Source: SHLJ01 sp041618535 (GTDB taxonomy: Bacteria; Bacteroidota; Bacteroidia; Flavobacteriales; Flavobacteriaceae). Taken from it: DNA of 9,437 bases. The position numbers and the translations under genes are program-made. The stretch is taken from NCBI GenBank assembly GCA_041618535.1, contig JBFKFP010000109.1, positions 1-9,437 on the forward strand, read 5' to 3'. The notes below the pieces were generated by a model. It had not been told where the DNA came from and made no database searches. It was given only the letters and a program-made list of their open reading frames with translations. Shown here piece after piece: positions 1 to 6,254 of the stretch. Numbering within the stretch: position 1 is the first letter of the stretch; the number at the start of each line of letters is the position of its first letter.

Positions 1-695
1 CCTCTGAACTGGTTTACAGGGAAGATCATGAAGATGTATTTTATGACTCCATTGAATTCTGGAATGAAAATGAGGGCCTGGCCATAGGAGATCCAACCGA
101 TGCCTGTATGAGCATAATAATTACCCGGGATGGCGGAAAGACATGGAACAAATTGGATTGTACCGAGCTTCCTCCCGCTCTGGAAGGCGAAGCGGCATTT
201 GCTGCCAGCGATACCAATATCGCGATAATTGGTGACCATACCTGGGTTGCTACCGGTGGGAAGGCGAGCCGAATTTTATATTCACCAGATAAAGGAAAGA
301 ATTGGGAGGTTTTCAACACACCTATAATACAGGGAGAAGAGACCACAGGGATTTATTCCATCGATTTCTACGACGATAAAATTGGTTATGCTATTGGCGG
401 GGATTACACAAAACCAGGCGTTAATACTGCGAACAAAATAAGGACAATGGATGGTGGTCGAAAATGGGAGCTTGTACCCGGAGGGCCCGGCTATCGCAGT
501 TGTGTTCAATATGTTCCTGAAAGCGATGGAAAGGAATTAGTGGCTGTTGGGTTTGAAGGGATAGATTACAGTAATGATGGCGGGTTGAATTGGATTCACT
601 TATCTGATGAGGGGTTTTATACTATTAGATTTGCCGGGAAACGCAAAGCTTATGCGGCCGGAAAGGGGAAGGTGGCCATTCTTCGATTTAAATAA
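1..695 (+). CDS. YCF48/BNR-repeat beta-propeller protein (5' end outside window)
   Basis: This is the C-terminal part of a beta-propeller protein. The reading frame is open from the window edge (first full codon at 3) and ends at TAA 693-695, so the Met codon at 108 is internal. Four Asp-box motifs of the S/T-x-D-x-G-x-x-W type are visible: TRDGGKTW (123-146), SPDKGKNW (282-305), TMDGGRKW (444-467) and SNDGGLNW (570-593). They are spaced as in successive propeller blades. The segment before the first box (FWNENEGLAIGDPTD) resembles the blade start of flavobacterial proteins annotated as YCF48-like, or loosely as 'oxidoreductase'. Such proteins are often exported, but the signal peptide region is not in the window. 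Function is unknown: Asp boxes mark the fold and not a reaction, so I assign no enzyme activity. It is convergent with the sigma operon. Confidence 0.85.
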   Translation, partial: SELVYREDHEDVFYDSIEFWNENEGLAIGDPTDACMSIIITRDGGKTWNKLDCTELPPALEGEAAFAASDTNIAIIGDHTWVATGGKASRILYSPDKGKNWEVFNTPIIQGEETTGIYSIDFYDDKIGYAIGGDYTKPGVNTANKIRTMDGGRKWELVPGGPGYRSCVQYVPESDGKELVAVGFEGIDYSNDGGLNWIHLSDEGFYTIRFAGKRKAYAAGKGKVAILRFK

Positions 696-716
696 AAAAG
701 AGGCCGATTGGCCCCT
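693..716 (-). terminator. Intrinsic terminator of the sigma operon, between convergent genes
   Basis: Bases 699-705 (AGAGGCC) pair with 710-716 (GGCCCCT) around loop GATT, giving a 7-bp stem with one mismatch. Read on the minus strand, the stem is followed by a T-run (complement of A693-A699). It therefore suits the operon ending at 723. On the plus strand only GATTATTT follows, so termination of the upstream plus gene here is weaker or absent. The plus-strand stop codon lies inside the element. Confidence 0.7.
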
Positions 717-722
717 GATTAT

Positions 723-1190
723 TTATGGAAGATTCTTGTTCCTTCTATTCTGCATATTTTCCCGTCTTTTCTGCAGCATTTGAAGTAGTTTCTTGTTAAA
801 GGCATCTTCAGCAGATTTCAACTGAATAATTTTTTGGGGAGGTATAGCACTTCCGAGGTCCTTTACCAATTTCTTTTTAGCCTGGTGCAGCCTGTCCTCT
901 ACATCCATGAACTGATCGAGCAGCCTCTGCGCCTCCGAGTTGGAAAGGTTACCTCTTCTCATTGCCTGCCTGACTTCCCTCAGGTCGTTTTGCCTCATTG
1001 AGTTTGTCTCATCTTCATAAGCATTATATATCGGCCAGAATTTCTGTGCTTCTGAAGGGGAAAGATCCAGTCGTTCTGTAATAAAAGCTACCTTTTGAGC
1101 CTTTATCCGCTCCTGCATAGCTCTCTCATTGGGTTGAGCCCAGCCTATGCTTATCATAAGCAGGAGTACCGGTAAAATTAATCGATTCAT
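723..1190 (-). CDS. Secreted Spy/CpxP-like small protein, putative sensor partner of the ECF sigma factor
   Basis: A 155-residue protein with a clear signal peptide: hydrophobic residues 4-17 and a probable cleavage after A18 (GWA|QP). The mature part is predicted all-helical and rich in charged residues and Gln. It contains LDLSPSEAQKFWPIY at about 41-55, like the 'L-x-x-x-Q/E-A-x-x-F' segments of the Spy/CpxP/LTXXQ group. A second such segment (LSNSEAQRLLDQF) lies at 82-94. The C-terminal third is strongly basic, ending in a run of K/R. It is the third gene of the sigma operon, 11 bp after the anti-sigma-like gene. Flavobacterial homologues are often named 'sensor of ECF-type sigma factor'. 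By analogy with Spy/CpxP it may be a periplasmic chaperone or stress sensor; that role is inference. The ATG at 1188-1190 is the start because it begins the signal peptide. Confidence 0.75.
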   Translation of the reverse strand: MNRLILPVLLLMISIGWAQPNERAMQERIKAQKVAFITERLDLSPSEAQKFWPIYNAYEDETNSMRQNDLREVRQAMRRGNLSNSEAQRLLDQFMDVEDRLHQAKKKLVKDLGSAIPPQKIIQLKSAEDAFNKKLLQMLQKRRENMQNRRNKNLP

Positions 1191-1201
1191 TGCCCTTAAT
1201 G

Positions 1202-1708
1202 TTATTGTTCTATGATGTTTTCTAAGTTGATATTTTCCAATAAGTAATCTTCAAGTGTTTCCTCGTTTATTTCCTCGCCCAGAATATTGAGATCAACCTG
1301 GTCCAGTTCATCTTCGGTCAACAGTGAAGCGATCTCATAGGTGCTGATATCATGGTTTATTATGTAAGTTTCGACCACCCTGTAATCGAGTTCCTGAACC
1401 TCGTTTGAGGAGCGGTTCAGAAATACCGCGAGCAGTATCACAATGGCCGCCGCGACCCCGCTAACATAGTAAAGATTCTTTCTGTTTAACAAAGAAATGA
1501 CAGCCGTTGAATCACCTTTGATCCTGGTTTCGATCTGTTTATCCAGGTCTTCGAAATATCCATCCGGAACTTCAAAGCCTGGTTTATCTGCCAAGGATTT
1601 CAATTTCTCGGCTTTCAGCCTTGCAAAGACACCTTCTTCGAAATTTTCAAAGTAATTATCGGGTGTTTTAAAGCCCGTTTCAGATATGTCCTTAATTTTC
1701 TTCATCAT
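1202..1708 (-). CDS. Single-TM protein, probable anti-sigma factor
   Basis: A 168-residue protein with a soluble N-terminus (1-78), one membrane helix (about 80-98) and an acidic C-terminal tail (99-168). The N-terminal part holds two copies of a short motif: GFKTPDNYFENFEEGVFARL (12-31) and GFEVPDGYFEDLDKQIETRI (44-63). Both share GF-x-x-PD-x-YFE. The classical zinc anti-sigma motif (H-x3-C-x2-C) is absent, as there are no cysteines. Its place directly after an ECF sigma gene (29-bp gap), and a topology with the N-terminus in the cytoplasm, make an anti-sigma role likely but unproven. The tail has about 20 Asp/Glu and only two Arg. There are two adjacent ATG codons at 1703-1708 and either could start the protein. 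No convincing Shine-Dalgarno sequence is visible. Confidence 0.72.
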   Translation of the reverse strand: MMKKIKDISETGFKTPDNYFENFEEGVFARLKAEKLKSLADKPGFEVPDGYFEDLDKQIETRIKGDSTAVISLLNRKNLYYVSGVAAAIVILLAVFLNRSSNEVQELDYRVVETYIINHDISTYEIASLLTEDELDQVDLNILGEEINEETLEDYLLENINLENIIEQ

Positions 1709-1737
1709 TCAGTTAGACTCAAAATAGCATAAAAGGT

Positions 1738-2280
1738 TTAATCGGTTGTTAAATAACTCTCAATTTTTTTTACGGCAAGGTGATAGGATGCTTTTAATGC
1801 GCCTTCCGAGGTTTCAAGGACCTCAGACATGTCCTTATATTTCATGTCATCGAAATATTTCATATTAAATACAATTTGTTGTTTCTGCGGAAGCCTTGAT
1901 ATAGCCCTCTGCAGTTTTAATTGTATCTCATCGCCCTCGAAGTACACATCTGCCCTGAGATTCTCGATAGCCTGCTGTTGAAACTCCTCACTGCTTAGTT
2001 GAGACCGCCTCGCTCTTTGATTGATAAAAGTAATGGCCTCGTTGGTGGCAATCCTGTACATCCAGGAGAACAACTTGCTCTCGCCTTTGAACTTATCGAT
2101 GTTCCTGTATACTTTAATAAAGGTATTTTGAAGGACATCATCGGTATCATCGTGAGAGATTACGATCTTTCTTATGTGCCAATAGAGTCGTTCTTTGTAA
2201 AGAGACATAAGCTCTCCAAAAGCGCGGTCCTTTGTTTGGGGCGACCTCAGATTGGCAATTAATTGATCGTCTGTATTCAC
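1738..2280 (-). CDS. ECF-type RNA polymerase sigma factor
   Basis: A 180-residue sigma-70 family protein with only regions 2 and 4, the ECF layout. Region 2 spans about residues 24-90, with DDVLQNTFIKVYRNIDKF for core binding and FSWMYRIATNEA for -10 recognition. Region 4 spans about 122-176, with LPQKQQIVFNMKYFDDMKYK and the helix-turn-helix ending in SEGALKASYHLAVKKI. The start is GTG at 2278-2280. No in-frame ATG lies between it and the upstream stop, and the resulting N-terminus (NTDDQLIANLRSP) fits flavobacterial relatives. An AAGGA lies about 13 nt upstream, which is long for a ribosome site. It leads an operon with a probable anti-sigma gene and a secreted Spy-like gene, so it probably responds to envelope conditions. 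The target genes cannot be told from here. Confidence 0.93.
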   Translation of the reverse strand: MNTDDQLIANLRSPQTKDRAFGELMSLYKERLYWHIRKIVISHDDTDDVLQNTFIKVYRNIDKFKGESKLFSWMYRIATNEAITFINQRARRSQLSSEEFQQQAIENLRADVYFEGDEIQLKLQRAISRLPQKQQIVFNMKYFDDMKYKDMSEVLETSEGALKASYHLAVKKIESYLTTD

Positions 2281-2310
2281 GCAAAGATTGATTTCCTTGT
2301 TATGACAGGA

Positions 2311-2343
2311 GAAAATTATAAAAGTTTAATCGCCAGGGTCGAA
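2311..2343 (-). promoter_or_regulatory. Possible promoter of the ECF sigma operon
   Basis: On the minus strand TAATTTTC (complement of 2311-2318) matches the Bacteroidota -7 consensus TAnnTTTG except for the last base, and would leave a leader of about 25 nt before the GTG. The expected upstream TTG is only a TTC (complement of 2341-2343) at 22 bp. Such AT-rich sequence gives chance matches, so this is weak. An ECF-autoregulated promoter elsewhere in the gap is equally possible. Confidence 0.25.
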
Positions 2344-2405
2344 TATTTTTTAATTTTTTTCAAAAATGTTAATGTTCAGAAAATCAGACATATATATTAA
2401 AAAAC

Positions 2406-2444
2406 ATCGATGAACTGCATATTATTATCGATAAAATGCATATT
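2406..2444. repeat. Tandem imperfect 18-bp direct repeat, 21-bp period
   Basis: Copy 1 is ATCGATGAACTGCATATT (2406-2423). Copy 2 is ATCGATAAAATGCATATT (2427-2444). They match at 16 of 18 positions and are separated by 3 bp, so equivalent bases sit 21 bp apart, two helical turns on the same face of DNA. That is the geometry of a paired transcription-factor site. Copy 2 ends 4 bp before the TTG of the candidate plus-strand promoter. The regulator is unknown. Confidence 0.6.
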
Positions 2445-2448
2445 TTTT

Positions 2449-2479
2449 TTGCAATTGTAAAGGAAATGACTTAGTTTTA
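2449..2479 (+). promoter_or_regulatory. Candidate Bacteroidota-type promoter for a plus-strand small RNA
   Basis: TTG at 2449-2451 is followed after 20 bp by TAGTTTTA at 2472-2479. The latter matches TAnnTTTG at all fixed positions but the last. The 20-bp spacing is right for the Bacteroidota -33/-7 pair. Transcription would start near 2484-2487. AT-rich sequence makes chance matches common. The support comes from the downstream plus-strand terminator and the repeat just upstream. Confidence 0.4.
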
Positions 2480-2484
2480 CATCG

Positions 2485-2566
2485 CTTAACCGACGTAATG
2501 TTACCATTTCCCCAAATGTGGTAATTTATGGTGAAAGAGGCGAAAGGAATTTCGTCTCTTTTTTTT
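2485..2566 (+). ncRNA. Candidate small RNA (about 80 nt), divergent from the sigma operon
   Basis: The evidence is indirect: a promoter-like pair (2449-2479), then about 80 nt of sequence that can fold, then a strong intrinsic terminator read in the plus direction. The first hairpin pairs TTACCATTT (2501-2509) with AAATGTGGTAA (2514-2524), leaving two bases bulged and a CCCC loop. The second is the terminator stem. No known RNA family is recognised. The last few bases are antisense to the stop codon of the ABC exporter gene. The 5' end is an estimate from the promoter position. The alternative is that the hairpins only serve minus-strand transcripts leaving the ABC gene. Confidence 0.35.
2534..2566 (+). 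terminator. Strong intrinsic terminator in plus orientation
   Basis: AAAGAGGCGAAA (2534-2545) pairs with TTTCGTCTCTTT (2550-2561) around loop GGAA: 12 pairs including one G-U. A T-run continues to 2566. On the minus strand the stem is preceded by the A-run and followed by TTTCACC, a poor U-tract. It is therefore a good plus-strand terminator and only a mediocre one for the minus-strand ABC gene, whose stop codon (2565-2567) overlaps the T-run. Confidence 0.65.
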
Positions 2567-4391
2567 ATTGGAAGGACTGCATTTCAACCAGATTCTTGTA
2601 AGTGCCTGCTGCCTCAAGAAGTTCGTTATGTTTCCCCTTTTCCACGATTCTCCCTTTATGCATGACAATGATCTCATCAGCAGATTGGATTGTGGACAAA
2701 CGGTGTGCAATCACAACTGAAGTTCTGTTCCTCATCATATTCTCCAGAGCCTGCTGAACCAGACGCTCACTTTCAGTATCCAGTGCTGAGGTGGCCTCAT
2801 CAAGGATCATGATCGGTGGATTCTTGATTACCGCCCTGGCGATGCTCAATCGCTGCTTTTGTCCGCCTGACAGTTTATTCCCTGAATCACCGATGTTGGT
2901 CTCAATACCCTGGGGGAGGTCTTTCACGAACTCCCAGGCATTGGAAATCCTCAGCGCTTCGATCACCTCATCATCAGTCGCTCCTGGTTTTCCCAGCAAA
3001 ACATTGTTTTTAATGGTATCGTTGAATAAAATTGAGTCTTGTGTGACCAGGCCTATGAGGCCGCGAAGGGATTCTTGTTTCAAGTCTCTGATATCGATAT
3101 CATCTATACTGATACGCCCGTCATTAACATCGTAAAAACGCATAATAAGATTGGCTATGGTCGATTTACCGCTGCCGGATTGTCCAACCAGGGCTACCGT
3201 GCTCCCTTTTGGAATCCTAAGCGAAAAATTATCCAGAATAGGTTCTTCTGAATAGGCAAACCCGATATTTTCAAAAGAAAGACCGTCTGTAAAGTCATCT
3301 TTTTCCAGAGCATTTGGTTTGTCATCCAATTCCGATTTGGTCTCCAGGATATTTAATACCCTGTCGGCGGCAGCATTCCCCGCCTTGACCGTGTAACTGG
3401 CCTTTGAAATGGCCTTCGCCGGGGTCAGAATCTGATAAGCAAGGGCCATATACCCTATAAATGCACCTCCCGACAAGGTTTTATCTACCAGCACCATACT
3501 GCCTCCATACCAGAGCAGCGCCGCTATGGTTACAATCCCAAGGAATTCACTGGTTGGCGAGGCAAGGTTTTGCCTGTTTAATAACGTATTCGAAAACCTG
3601 TAAAAACGATTGGTTGAGGTTTTGAACCTGTCCAGAAATTGTTTCTCGGCATTAAAGGCTTTCACCACTTTGAGGCCGCTCAGGGTTTCTTCCAAAGTGG
3701 AGATAAAGACACCTTGTTCTTTCTGAACACGGTCTGACTTCCTTTTCAGGCTTTTTCCTATCCTGGAGATTATGAATCCGGCAACCGGGATAAACAGAAA
3801 GACGAAAATTGTAAGCTTAACCGAGATAGCGAACATCGCAATTATTGCAAAGAGAATTGTGAGGGGTTCCTTTACGATCAACTCGAGCACTGCCAGCAAG
3901 GAATTCTTTACCTCGTTCACGTCGCCTGAAATCCTGGCGATAATATCGCCTTTTTTCTGTTCGGAATAATATGCAATGGGTAATCGTGTGACTTTGTCAT
4001 AAATGGCATCGCGTAAATCCTTGAGGACGCCATTCCGAAGGAAGGTTATAAAGAACAAAGCCAGGTAATTGAAGAGATTCTTAAGAAGGAACAGGCTGAT
4101 AATGATGATGATCATATAAAGAAGCGCTCTTTGAGAGCCATGATTATCGGTGGTGGTCGTGATGAAATAGTTCATCGAATCCTCAACATAGGTCTTTAAA
4201 CCTTTAAAGCCTTCATAAGCCGGTTTTTCATAAACCTTTCTACCCTCACCAAACAGGACATTGATCATCGGCATAAGTGAAACCATTGCCAACGTACTGA
4301 ATAGGGCATAAAAAACATTGCAAACGATATTTAATATACCATATCGTTTGTAGGGAAGGATGAATTTTGAAAGCTTCCTGATGTACTCCAT
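2565..4391 (-). CDS. MsbA-type ABC exporter (fused membrane and ATPase domains)
   Basis: A 608-residue half-transporter that would work as a homodimer in the inner membrane. The N-terminal part (about 15-335) is an exporter membrane domain with six predicted helices, near 18-45, 90-118, 165-190, 192-212, 283-303 and 308-330. The C-terminal ATPase (about 370-608) is complete: A-loop Tyr380, Walker A GQSGSGKS (403-410), Q-loop Gln451, signature LSGGQ (507-511), Walker B IMILDE (527-532), D-loop SALD (535-538) and H-loop His563. Length and order fit the MsbA/multidrug (ABCB-like) family. The substrate is unknown; lipid or lipid-linked glycan export is suggested by the neighbouring mutase and GT2 genes, while drug export cannot be excluded. 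Its ATG follows the mutase TAG with no base between, so the two are probably translationally coupled. Confidence 0.93.
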   Translation of the reverse strand: MEYIRKLSKFILPYKRYGILNIVCNVFYALFSTLAMVSLMPMINVLFGEGRKVYEKPAYEGFKGLKTYVEDSMNYFITTTTDNHGSQRALLYMIIIIISLFLLKNLFNYLALFFITFLRNGVLKDLRDAIYDKVTRLPIAYYSEQKKGDIIARISGDVNEVKNSLLAVLELIVKEPLTILFAIIAMFAISVKLTIFVFLFIPVAGFIISRIGKSLKRKSDRVQKEQGVFISTLEETLSGLKVVKAFNAEKQFLDRFKTSTNRFYRFSNTLLNRQNLASPTSEFLGIVTIAALLWYGGSMVLVDKTLSGGAFIGYMALAYQILTPAKAISKASYTVKAGNAAADRVLNILETKSELDDKPNALEKDDFTDGLSFENIGFAYSEEPILDNFSLRIPKGSTVALVGQSGSGKSTIANLIMRFYDVNDGRISIDDIDIRDLKQESLRGLIGLVTQDSILFNDTIKNNVLLGKPGATDDEVIEALRISNAWEFVKDLPQGIETNIGDSGNKLSGGQKQRLSIARAVIKNPPIMILDEATSALDTESERLVQQALENMMRNRTSVVIAHRLSTIQSADEIIVMHKGRIVEKGKHNELLEAAGTYKNLVEMQSFQ

Positions 4392-6122
4392 CTAATTAAG
4401 TTTCATATCCCGTAAGATAGAATCTATTCTTTTATCCAGTTCAGCACCGGTCTTAACAAAATCCTCCTTTGATTTAAGAGTGGTATTCACACTGATATAG
4501 AATTTGATCTTTGGTTCGGTTCCGCTCGGCCTTAATGCGATCTTACTCCCATCTTCTGTGTAGTAGATAAGAACGTTCGACTTGGGAATTTCGATAGCAC
4601 TGGATTTTCCGCTTATCATGTCTTTCGAAACGGACAATTGGTAATCCTCAACTCGGGTAACCCTGGAGCCATTAACCATTGTGAGAGGATTTTCCCTCGC
4701 ATCGCGCATCATTTTCTTGATCTCCCCTGCGCCTTCAATGCCTTTCTTGGTAAGTGAGATCAACCTCTCCTTGAAGTAACCATGTTCTACATACAGATCG
4801 ATAAGTTTTCTGTAAAGCGATGACCCTTTAGCCTTAAGGGATGCCGCGATCTCGCAGGCGAGGAGGGAAGACGTAACCGCATCCTTATCCCTTACAAAGT
4901 CACCCACCATATACCCGAAACTCTCTTCTCCGCCACCAACAAAATCGAGACCGGTCTCCTCTCTCACCATTTTGGCGATCCATTTAAAACCGGTGAGTCC
5001 TTCCTTATATTGGGCACCGTAGGCTTCGGTTAATACTTTCATCATGGGCGTCGATACGATAGTTGAGCCAACGAACTCTTTTCCCTTCAATTTGCCAGCT
5101 TTTTTCCATTGATCCAACAGAAAATCGGTCATGAGGATCATGGTCTGGTTCCCATTCAGCAGTTCCATTTGCCCCTCGAGATTCCTGACAGCAATCCCTA
5201 TACGGTCACTGTCAGGGTCCGTCCCAATAACGATATCTCCACCCAGCTTATCTGACATTTCAAGAGCCATCTTTAAGGCTTCGGGTTCCTCGGGATTAGG
5301 ACTTTCAACCGTAGGGAAATCACCGTCTGGTGCAGCCTGCTCTTCAACTATGTTCACCTGGGTGTAACCCGCCTGTCTCAACGTTGGGGGTATTAAGGTT
5401 ATTGACGTACCGTGCAGGGGTGTAAATACGATCTTCAGATCTTCTCGGCTGCCTTCAGGGAGATCGAATTTACAGTTAGCTACGGAAGCCTCTACGAAAG
5501 CGTTATCCACCTTTGCTCCGATAAACTCGATGAGTGCTTCGTTTGCGTCGAATTTTATTTCGGAATAATCCAGGCTATTTATAACCTCAACGATCTCAGC
5601 ATCCTGAGGCGGAACCAATTGGCCTCCGTCCTCCCAGTACACTTTGTACCCGTTATACTCAGGAGGGTTATGAGATGCTGTAAGTACTATACCACACTGG
5701 CATCCTAATTCACGGACAGCAAAGGACAATTCAGGTGTGGGCCGGAGATCCTCAAAGAGAAATACTTTAATGTCGTTCGCTGAAAACACATCGGCCACCA
5801 CCTTTGCAAAGGTTTTACTGTTGTGCCTGCAATCGTAGGCTATACACACCTTCAGGTCCTGGCCTGGAAAGCTTTTATGAAGATAATTACTAAGTCCCTG
5901 GGTATTCTTTCCCAGTGTATATTTATTGATCCTGTTGGTTCCAATTCCCATTATACCCCGCATACCCCCGGTGCCGAAGTCAAGATTCTTATAAAAACTC
6001 TCCTTTAGGTCTTTTGGGTTGGAGGCGATCATCTCTTTTATTTGCGTCTGGGTATTCTGATCGAAAGTTGGTGTCAGCCAGGAATTTACTTTCTTTAAGA
6101 TTTCAGGTTCTATGTGTATCAT
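4392..6122 (-). CDS. Phospho-sugar mutase (phosphoglucomutase/phosphomannomutase family)
   Basis: This enzyme interconverts hexose-6-phosphate and hexose-1-phosphate, feeding nucleotide-sugar synthesis. The 576-residue product has every family landmark: an N-terminal GTGGMRG (about 50-56); the phosphoserine loop TASHNPP with Ser150; the metal loop TDPDSDR (301-307); the sugar-binding GGGEES (396-401); and the phosphate-binding RPSGTEPK (531-538). Length and features fit the longer PGM2-like group common in Bacteroidota; substrate preference (glucose or mannose) cannot be read off. I chose ATG 6120-6122 (MIHIEPEILKK). An in-frame ATG at 6150-6152 would add MVIFVKNSSF, but that stretch contains a -7-like element and is unlike the family N-terminus. 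The stop TAG abuts the ABC exporter ATG. Confidence 0.93.
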   Translation of the reverse strand: MIHIEPEILKKVNSWLTPTFDQNTQTQIKEMIASNPKDLKESFYKNLDFGTGGMRGIMGIGTNRINKYTLGKNTQGLSNYLHKSFPGQDLKVCIAYDCRHNSKTFAKVVADVFSANDIKVFLFEDLRPTPELSFAVRELGCQCGIVLTASHNPPEYNGYKVYWEDGGQLVPPQDAEIVEVINSLDYSEIKFDANEALIEFIGAKVDNAFVEASVANCKFDLPEGSREDLKIVFTPLHGTSITLIPPTLRQAGYTQVNIVEEQAAPDGDFPTVESPNPEEPEALKMALEMSDKLGGDIVIGTDPDSDRIGIAVRNLEGQMELLNGNQTMILMTDFLLDQWKKAGKLKGKEFVGSTIVSTPMMKVLTEAYGAQYKEGLTGFKWIAKMVREETGLDFVGGGEESFGYMVGDFVRDKDAVTSSLLACEIAASLKAKGSSLYRKLIDLYVEHGYFKERLISLTKKGIEGAGEIKKMMRDARENPLTMVNGSRVTRVEDYQLSVSKDMISGKSSAIEIPKSNVLIYYTEDGSKIALRPSGTEPKIKFYISVNTTLKSKEDFVKTGAELDKRIDSILRDMKLN

Positions 6123-6139
6123 GAAGGATGAATTTTTTA

Positions 6140-6147
6140 CAAAAATA
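6140..6147 (-). promoter_or_regulatory. Candidate -7 element for the mutase-ABC pair
   Basis: On the minus strand this reads TATTTTTG, a full match to TAnnTTTG, 17 nt before the preferred mutase ATG at 6122. No TTG is found at 19-21 bp upstream; the nearest candidate is a TTC. If real, the leader would be short and the longer ATG at 6152 would be untranslated. Confidence 0.4.
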
Positions 6148-6152
6148 ACCAT

Positions 6153-6254
6153 TTGTCGGCTCCGCGGAGAACCACTTTGTCAAAATTGATTTTAAAAGAT
6201 GCGATCAGTTTATCATTGCGATTTAGAGATCGATATCTCGTAATTAAAAAATAA
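6153..6254. other. Non-coding gap between GT2 and mutase, with two palindromes
   Basis: Together with 6123-6152 this separates the GT2 stop from the mutase start by 132 bp. It contains the perfect 10-bp palindrome CTCCGCGGAG (6160-6169) just upstream of the mutase -7-like element. It also contains an inverted repeat GAGAT/ATCTC (6226-6239, CGAT between). Neither has a T-run on the minus strand, so I do not call a terminator, and GT2 transcripts may read through into the mutase. Confidence 0.45.

Larger units (their letters stand above)
2281..2564. other. 284-bp AT-rich intergenic region between ABC exporter and sigma operon
   Basis: This is the longest stretch without an evident protein gene. 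From the sigma side it holds: a weak sigma-operon promoter candidate (2311-2343); a very AT-rich segment with several runs of T or A (2335-2404); the tandem direct repeat (2406-2444); a plus-strand promoter candidate (2449-2479); a hairpin (2501-2524); and a strong plus-strand terminator (2534-2566). No open frame of useful length is present. The flanking genes are both on the minus strand, so the plus-strand signals are not explained by either. Confidence 0.7.

Noticed and set aside
2498..2524. Eight-codon open frame MLPFPQMW ahead of the plus-strand terminator, resembling a leader peptide.
   Set aside because: No plus-strand gene follows the terminator for it to attenuate, there is no ribosome site, and such short frames are common by chance.
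2791..3251. Plus-strand open frames of 70-114 codons antisense to the ABC exporter.
   Set aside because: They overlap the conserved ATPase motifs of the minus-strand gene, have no family resemblance and are mirror frames of coding sequence.
6178..6183. TTGACA on the minus strand, like a sigma-70 -35 box upstream of the mutase.
   Set aside because: It lies about 30 bp upstream of the nearest -7-like element, the wrong spacing, and Bacteroidota promoters do not use this box.
6226..6239. Inverted repeat GAGAT-CGAT-ATCTC after the GT2 gene as a terminator.
   Set aside because: The stem is only 5 bp and no T-run follows on the minus strand.
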